A stretch of DNA of 64,000 bases from Vibrionales bacterium SWAT-3. GTDB taxonomy: Bacteria; Pseudomonadota; Gammaproteobacteria; Enterobacterales; Vibrionaceae. The position numbers and the translations under genes are program-made. This document shows positions 60,015 through 64,000 of the stretch, one piece after another. The notes under the pieces were generated by a model, which had not been told where the DNA came from, did not search any database, and was given only the letters and a program-made list of their open reading frames with translations. The stretch lies in the NCBI GenBank assembly GCA_000169995.1, contig AAZW01000020.1, positions 1-64,000 on the forward strand, written 5' to 3'. Every line of letters begins with the position of its first letter. The first letter of the stretch is position 1.

Positions 60015-62903
60015 CTAATTTAATGGCCAAGCCGTTAAGCCATCAACACTAATTGGCCTCTTAGCAAACTCATCAACACAATACCCTTGGTTTGAACTTG
60101 CAAAATAGGTTAACGGCATTGGTACTAAGCTCATAGTCGCGACTTGTTGCTTCGCTTTATCCGAGAAATTGAAGCCCCACATGTCTAAATAGTTCCTCAT
60201 ATCGCGCTCGTTCACATAGCTTAATGCAATCAACAACCAGTCATCATTGGTGATTTGGTTTGCTTCATCTCTAGAATAGCTATCAAATCCAATCGTCTGT
60301 TTATTGGTGTTCCAAAGCTCATCGCTGGATTTAAGGCGGTTAAACTCACGTTCAATCAAGTGAAGTCGCCCAAGCATATGCCAGCCGTAATCCAATACGC
60401 CCTGCTCTTGTGCCAACATCATCATTTGAATGAAGATTCTTGCTCCCCAACTCCAACTGGTTTGATTCTGCTGTGACATATAAGCATTGGGGTCAGGCTG
60501 TTTTCGGCTCTCTTGTAGCAGCTCATATTGGCCTTTGAAGTCTAACCCCTGACATGAAGACTCTTTCCCTGTATCCCGATAGTATCGGGACTTACTGTAG
60601 TACGAATAATAGTTGGTCGTAGCGTGTCCATCCCAACCGCTGAATCGAAATCGACCACGCTCTAAGCCATGACCTAACTCGTGAAGATCACCATGCCCTA
60701 ATGGATGAAACGACCAGTAGGCATCATACGGGTTTCCTGAACAACCATAGCCACAGTTAGCTTGGTCTGCGTTCATATGCTTTACAATGTCAATGGTCGC
60801 AATTTCCCAGCCCTTTGCCTCTCCGTATTGATGTATTTCAGCAATTTCATCAATACCCGGCCCTTTAAAGCCTGCAAGTGCATGAGGAAAGTTATGTACA
60901 TAACGCTCTGTGGCGAGAGCCATATCATGAGGCTGAGCCCGATCATCTGAACCGATAGATTCCTTCATTTTTTCCAGCTTTGAGTGAACTTCAAACCCTG
61001 GGGTAATTAGCTCAGCCCAATCAAAGTTTCCTTCTTCGAGCTGTGCTACAAAGCTGTCGTTGTCAGCTTCACTTCTCCAGACAGGGTGCTGTGCGACATT
61101 TTCAAAACGCAGTTCCACGTCAATATCATTGGTATCAAAGTGAACCTGTAGCGTTCCACCATAAGCAGAAGTAAGAGAAATCGTCTCTCCCGGTTTCACT
61201 GGATAGGTTACCGAGGTTAAAAACTTTGGCCGAGCGTAACCGTCATTGCCTGAAAACTCGTGTGTCGCGCCGCTACGCAATGTATTAAATGCAATAGACG
61301 TAGCCACATCGTTATTGTCTAAGCGAGTCACCTTGATTGTCTTACCCGGCAAGGCATACAAACCTGCAGATCGGAAATGTCTTTTAGACTCCAAAGCAAC
61401 GGTTTTCGTGACGAGCGGTACATTCTCAAAACTCTTGGTACTAAAGTTACCTAGACTTGGTTGCGCCGCGTTATACAGTCGACTGTTGTATGCCGCGTAA
61501 TCACTGTAATAAGAACGAAGGAAATCAATCCTCTCTGTCACACCTTTGCCCATTGGGTACTGAACATATTGACGGTAATGGTCAGCAAGTAGCAATAACA
61601 GCTTTTCATACTCGTAATAATCCGTTGCAAACAGGTCGACTTTTTTACTATCAAGCGACGTTAAGTGTGCGCGAATGCTGTTTGCTGCGGTATAGAACTC
61701 TTCATCCATATTGGATTCATCAGGGCAAGATTTGTCATCACAGGTGCTTAAGTCAACGGTGAAGCTGTCATCTTTCAGTCTTTGTAAAACCGCCTGTTGT
61801 TGAACAATATTGTCCGGCATCTGATTAATGAGCTGTGTCGAGTCCCAGTTAGACAGACCAAGCTTACGCCAATAGTTATCACCCACATAAGTCATGTGCA
61901 TTTCAGCAAACAAGGCGTTACCCAAGTCCGTCATACCGCCATCGAGGTGCAAGTACAGCACCGGAATATTTTTATTAAACGCTAAACGTACCCCTTCTAT
62001 AACATCTTCAATACTATCTCCGGCATTCAGCTTTTGAGACAAAATCAACAAATCAGGGTTATTGGCTTCAAGACACCGGCTTAACTGACTGCCATCACAA
62101 GCGTTATCAGCGTTGGTAACCATAGAAGCATTAACATTGTCGGTTAACCAGTTTCGTGTCGCTTGATCATCTGGGAAATAATGAGACTGATCGAGTTGGG
62201 CTAACACAACATTTTTGGGCTCATCTGTCCCTGAAACCCAGGTAACCAGATTCTTCAGCCAAGTGTTCATTTCTTCATTAACAGAATCGGGGAAACGTTG
62301 CTTCGTTCTAAAAGGGTTGCTCGCGAGTGTAGCATAATGCCCTTTACTCCCTGTATAACCCGCAATCCCAATAGCCAACTCTTGATCGGCGTAGCCATCT
62401 TGCATCGCTTTATTTGTTTTCAAAATGACATCGTTAAAGCCATAAGTGGGTAAAATAATGGCGGTGTCATGGGTTGGATCCCAGTGGAGATTACGTAATG
62501 AGTCACCTTCTGAGCTTTGAGATAAGGCTTGTTTAATCTGATTGTAATCTTCGTTGTATTGAGCAACTAACGCTTGGCTTGCCTCAATGAACTCGGAGGA
62601 ATTAACAACATAAGAAGCATTGCCAGTTGACAAGGCTTTTTGAACAGCGGTTTGTGGTATTGGGGTAATATCTGGATCACCGCTTCCATCACCGTCATTA
62701 CCTACTCCACCAGAACCACCAGAACCACCAGAACCACCAGAACCACCAGAACCACCAGAACCACCAGAACCACCAGAACCACCAGAACCACCAGAACCAG
62801 TTTGAACACTTTCACTGCCGCTACCACCACCGCCGCATCCTAAAAGTGATATCGCGATAGCAAAAACAACAAAATTAGACAGTAAGCTACTCTTTTTCAT
62901 CAT
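60015..62903 (-). CDS. ImpA-family metallopeptidase lipoprotein
   Basis: A 962-residue predicted lipoprotein: signal peptide with lipobox LLGCGGGG, then a long Gly-Gly-Ser linker (about residues 40-75), then a large extracellular part. The zinc motif is HELGHGLERGRFRFSGWDGH, with HExGH. This fits the ImpA/IMPa (peptidase M88) family, whose Pseudomonas member cleaves O-glycosylated host proteins such as P-selectin ligand. The start is the ATG at 62903, with a GGA 4 bases upstream; the adjacent ATG at 62900 is equally possible. The longer frame to 62921 lacks support. Confidence 0.85.
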   Translation of the reverse strand: MMKKSSLLSNFVVFAIAISLLGCGGGGSGSESVQTGSGGSGGSGGSGGSGGSGGSGGSGGSGGSGGVGNDGDGSGDPDITPIPQTAVQKALSTGNASYVVNSSEFIEASQALVAQYNEDYNQIKQALSQSSEGDSLRNLHWDPTHDTAIILPTYGFNDVILKTNKAMQDGYADQELAIGIAGYTGSKGHYATLASNPFRTKQRFPDSVNEEMNTWLKNLVTWVSGTDEPKNVVLAQLDQSHYFPDDQATRNWLTDNVNASMVTNADNACDGSQLSRCLEANNPDLLILSQKLNAGDSIEDVIEGVRLAFNKNIPVLYLHLDGGMTDLGNALFAEMHMTYVGDNYWRKLGLSNWDSTQLINQMPDNIVQQQAVLQRLKDDSFTVDLSTCDDKSCPDESNMDEEFYTAANSIRAHLTSLDSKKVDLFATDYYEYEKLLLLLADHYRQYVQYPMGKGVTERIDFLRSYYSDYAAYNSRLYNAAQPSLGNFSTKSFENVPLVTKTVALESKRHFRSAGLYALPGKTIKVTRLDNNDVATSIAFNTLRSGATHEFSGNDGYARPKFLTSVTYPVKPGETISLTSAYGGTLQVHFDTNDIDVELRFENVAQHPVWRSEADNDSFVAQLEEGNFDWAELITPGFEVHSKLEKMKESIGSDDRAQPHDMALATERYVHNFPHALAGFKGPGIDEIAEIHQYGEAKGWEIATIDIVKHMNADQANCGYGCSGNPYDAYWSFHPLGHGDLHELGHGLERGRFRFSGWDGHATTNYYSYYSKSRYYRDTGKESSCQGLDFKGQYELLQESRKQPDPNAYMSQQNQTSWSWGARIFIQMMMLAQEQGVLDYGWHMLGRLHLIEREFNRLKSSDELWNTNKQTIGFDSYSRDEANQITNDDWLLIALSYVNERDMRNYLDMWGFNFSDKAKQQVATMSLVPMPLTYFASSNQGYCVDEFAKRPISVDGLTAWPLN
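62707..62796. repeat. 9-bp tandem repeat coding a Gly-Gly-Ser linker
   Basis: CCACCAGAA is repeated ten times without a mismatch in the plus strand; read on the minus strand it codes Ser-Gly-Gly ten times. Copy-number change would lengthen or shorten the linker by three residues without changing frame. Confidence 0.95.
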
Positions 62904-63070
62904 TATTCCATACAACAACAAAATTTCGCCGAGTCTATCTATAGTTAAATCTAAAGCAATTATTCTAATGAATGTGTGAACGCAATTTGAAGCAAGTTAA
63001 CTGTTTTGAACAATCGATAGCTCTCCGAGATAAACCTATCCAAGGCCATCACTGAATTTTCTTGTGATAC

Positions 63071-63100
63071 AAAAAAACGGCGCTCAATGAGCGCCGTTTT
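63071..63100 (-). terminator. Terminator downstream of ABC permease genes
   Basis: AAAACGGCGCTC/GAGCGCCGTTTT with a 3-base loop lies 21 bases past the end of the permease gene at 63121, with A/T runs on both sides. Confidence 0.88.
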
Positions 63101-63120
63101 GTTAACTATGCAGAATGCGA

Positions 63121-63798
63121 TTAACTAAGTGGTCTTAAGTAAGCTAGGAAACGTTTCTCTGCGAATTTGAAAATCGCGATGATGATAAACGTTAGTGCCA
63201 TATAGAACAGACCTGCGGTTAGGAAGGATTCAAATGGAGCGTAGTAACGTGAGTTAACCAAACGCGCTGCGCCTGTTAGATCCATGATAGTTACGATACC
63301 AGCAACGGCTGAACCGTGAAGCATGAAGATAACTTCATTACTGTAAGCCGGCAGTGCACGACGTAAAGCACTTGGTAAAATGATACGACGGTAAGTCTTC
63401 GAGGTACTCATGCCATATGCTTTTGCCGCTTCCACCTCACCTTTCGGTAAGCCGTTGATTGCACCACGGATAATCTCAGCCGTGTAAGCAGAAGTATTCA
63501 GGATGAATGCCACCAACGCACAGAACCAAGCGTTTTCCCATAGTGTGCCTTTCACTGGGAAGAACTGATCCATACCGTAATAAATCAAATAAAGCTGTAC
63601 CAGTAATGGTGTACCACGGAAGAAATAGATAAACGACCACGCAGGAGCATTAATCAACATATTGTGACTGTTACGAGCGATAGCTAATGGTATGGCAACA
63701 AACAAGCCAATAATCAAAGCGACGCACACCATCCAAGCTGTTGTCCATAGACCGCCAAGGTAAATAGGCAGGCTTTCAATTATCAATGAAAAGTCCAT
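63121..63798 (-). CDS. Polar amino-acid ABC transporter permease (HisM/ArtM type)
   Basis: A 225-residue inner-membrane permease with five or six helices. It has the family features FIYFFRGTPLLVQLYLIYYG and the EAA loop GLPKGEVEAAKAYGMSTSK that contacts the ATPase. It begins 2 bases after the stop of the upstream permease (63801), so the two subunits are made from one message. The substrate (Arg, His or related) cannot be fixed from the permease alone. Confidence 0.9.
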   Translation of the reverse strand: MDFSLIIESLPIYLGGLWTTAWMVCVALIIGLFVAIPLAIARNSHNMLINAPAWSFIYFFRGTPLLVQLYLIYYGMDQFFPVKGTLWENAWFCALVAFILNTSAYTAEIIRGAINGLPKGEVEAAKAYGMSTSKTYRRIILPSALRRALPAYSNEVIFMLHGSAVAGIVTIMDLTGAARLVNSRYYAPFESFLTAGLFYMALTFIIIAIFKFAEKRFLAYLRPLS

Positions 63799-63800
63799 AA

Positions 63801-64000
63801 CTACCTCGCGTGGATGCTGAATTTACGTTCAACAAGTTTAAGTAAACCTGTCGATACACTGGTGAAGAACAAGAAGATAAGTGCCACCGTCATGTAGAAG
63901 GTAAACGGCATTTTGGTTGAACCGGCCGCTAATGCGCTAACACGCACCATGTCTTCTAGACCGATAATGGAAACCAAAGCTGTAGTTTTAAGTAAAACCA
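63801..64000 (-). CDS. Polar amino-acid ABC transporter permease (HisQ/ArtQ type), partial
   Basis: Only the C-terminal 65 residues are inside the window. They contain LLKTTALVSIIGLEDMVRVS, a conserved permease segment, and end TGLLKLVERKFSIHAR before TAG at 63801-63803. This is the partner of the permease downstream; the gene continues past base 64000. Confidence 0.85.
   Translation of the reverse strand, partial: VLLKTTALVSIIGLEDMVRVSALAAGSTKMPFTFYMTVALIFLFFTSVSTGLLKLVERKFSIHAR

Overview
The window is a gammaproteobacterial chromosome segment that closely fits the genus Vibrio. Supporting features are mukFEB preceded by cmoM, torR/torD next to purR, a GEMM (c-di-GMP-I) riboswitch in front of a tfoY-type gene, a monomeric isocitrate dehydrogenase and an OmpU/OmpH-like porin. 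A Splendidus-clade vibrio is my best guess, but that is an impression and was not computed. No rRNA, tRNA, CRISPR array, prophage or integron was seen.

Layout, left to right. (1) 1-1527: the 3' part of cmoA plus cmoB, which make cmo5U34 in tRNA. (2) 1767-5014: a tight three-gene unit of a retropepsin-like lipoprotein, a membrane protein with a degenerate transglutaminase domain and several C-terminal helices, and a RimK-like ATP-grasp ligase. Its function is unknown and it is the best candidate for an under-described system. (3) 5144-9391: a large fused formate dehydrogenase with an in-frame TAA at codon 15 and a 9-bp repeat expansion. (4) 9719-17202: cmoM-mukF-mukE-mukB on the minus strand; the mukE 3' end is broken by several frameshifts. 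(5) 17318-22187: elyC, torR, torD, purR and riboswitch-tfoY. (6) 22233-23640: an IS3/IS150-type element sitting inside what looks like the tfoY terminator. (7) 23713-29335: a small secreted protein, a VTT membrane protein, a DUF2007-zinc-ribbon protein, a hydrolase and glgC-glgA, whose leader carries a hairpin that may bind CsrA. (8) 29872-34530: topA, yciN and aroA. (9) 34693-39746: a glycine-zipper protein, then aat, bpt, infA, clpA and clpS, an almost complete N-degron pathway. (10) 40316-46000: cspD, icd, rluE, a DUF2057 gene and a porin. (11) 46419-53525: dinG, a TSUP permease, priC, rsmS (56 aa), roxA and a chemoreceptor. (12) 53848-55195: an ISL3 element with 22-bp perfect ends and a 7-bp target duplication. 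(13) 55374-64000: an EmrD-like exporter, a lipoprotein oligopeptidase B, xthA, an ImpA-type metalloprotease with ten exact 9-bp Gly-Gly-Ser repeats, and two amino-acid ABC permeases, the last cut by the window edge.

Most genes are ordinary core housekeeping genes, separated by strong intrinsic terminators. The accessory signals are the two insertion sequences, the short tandem repeats (9-bp arrays in two genes, related 7-bp arrays at two loci) and the broken reading frames. The frame breaks could be real mutations or sequence errors; the reads would decide.
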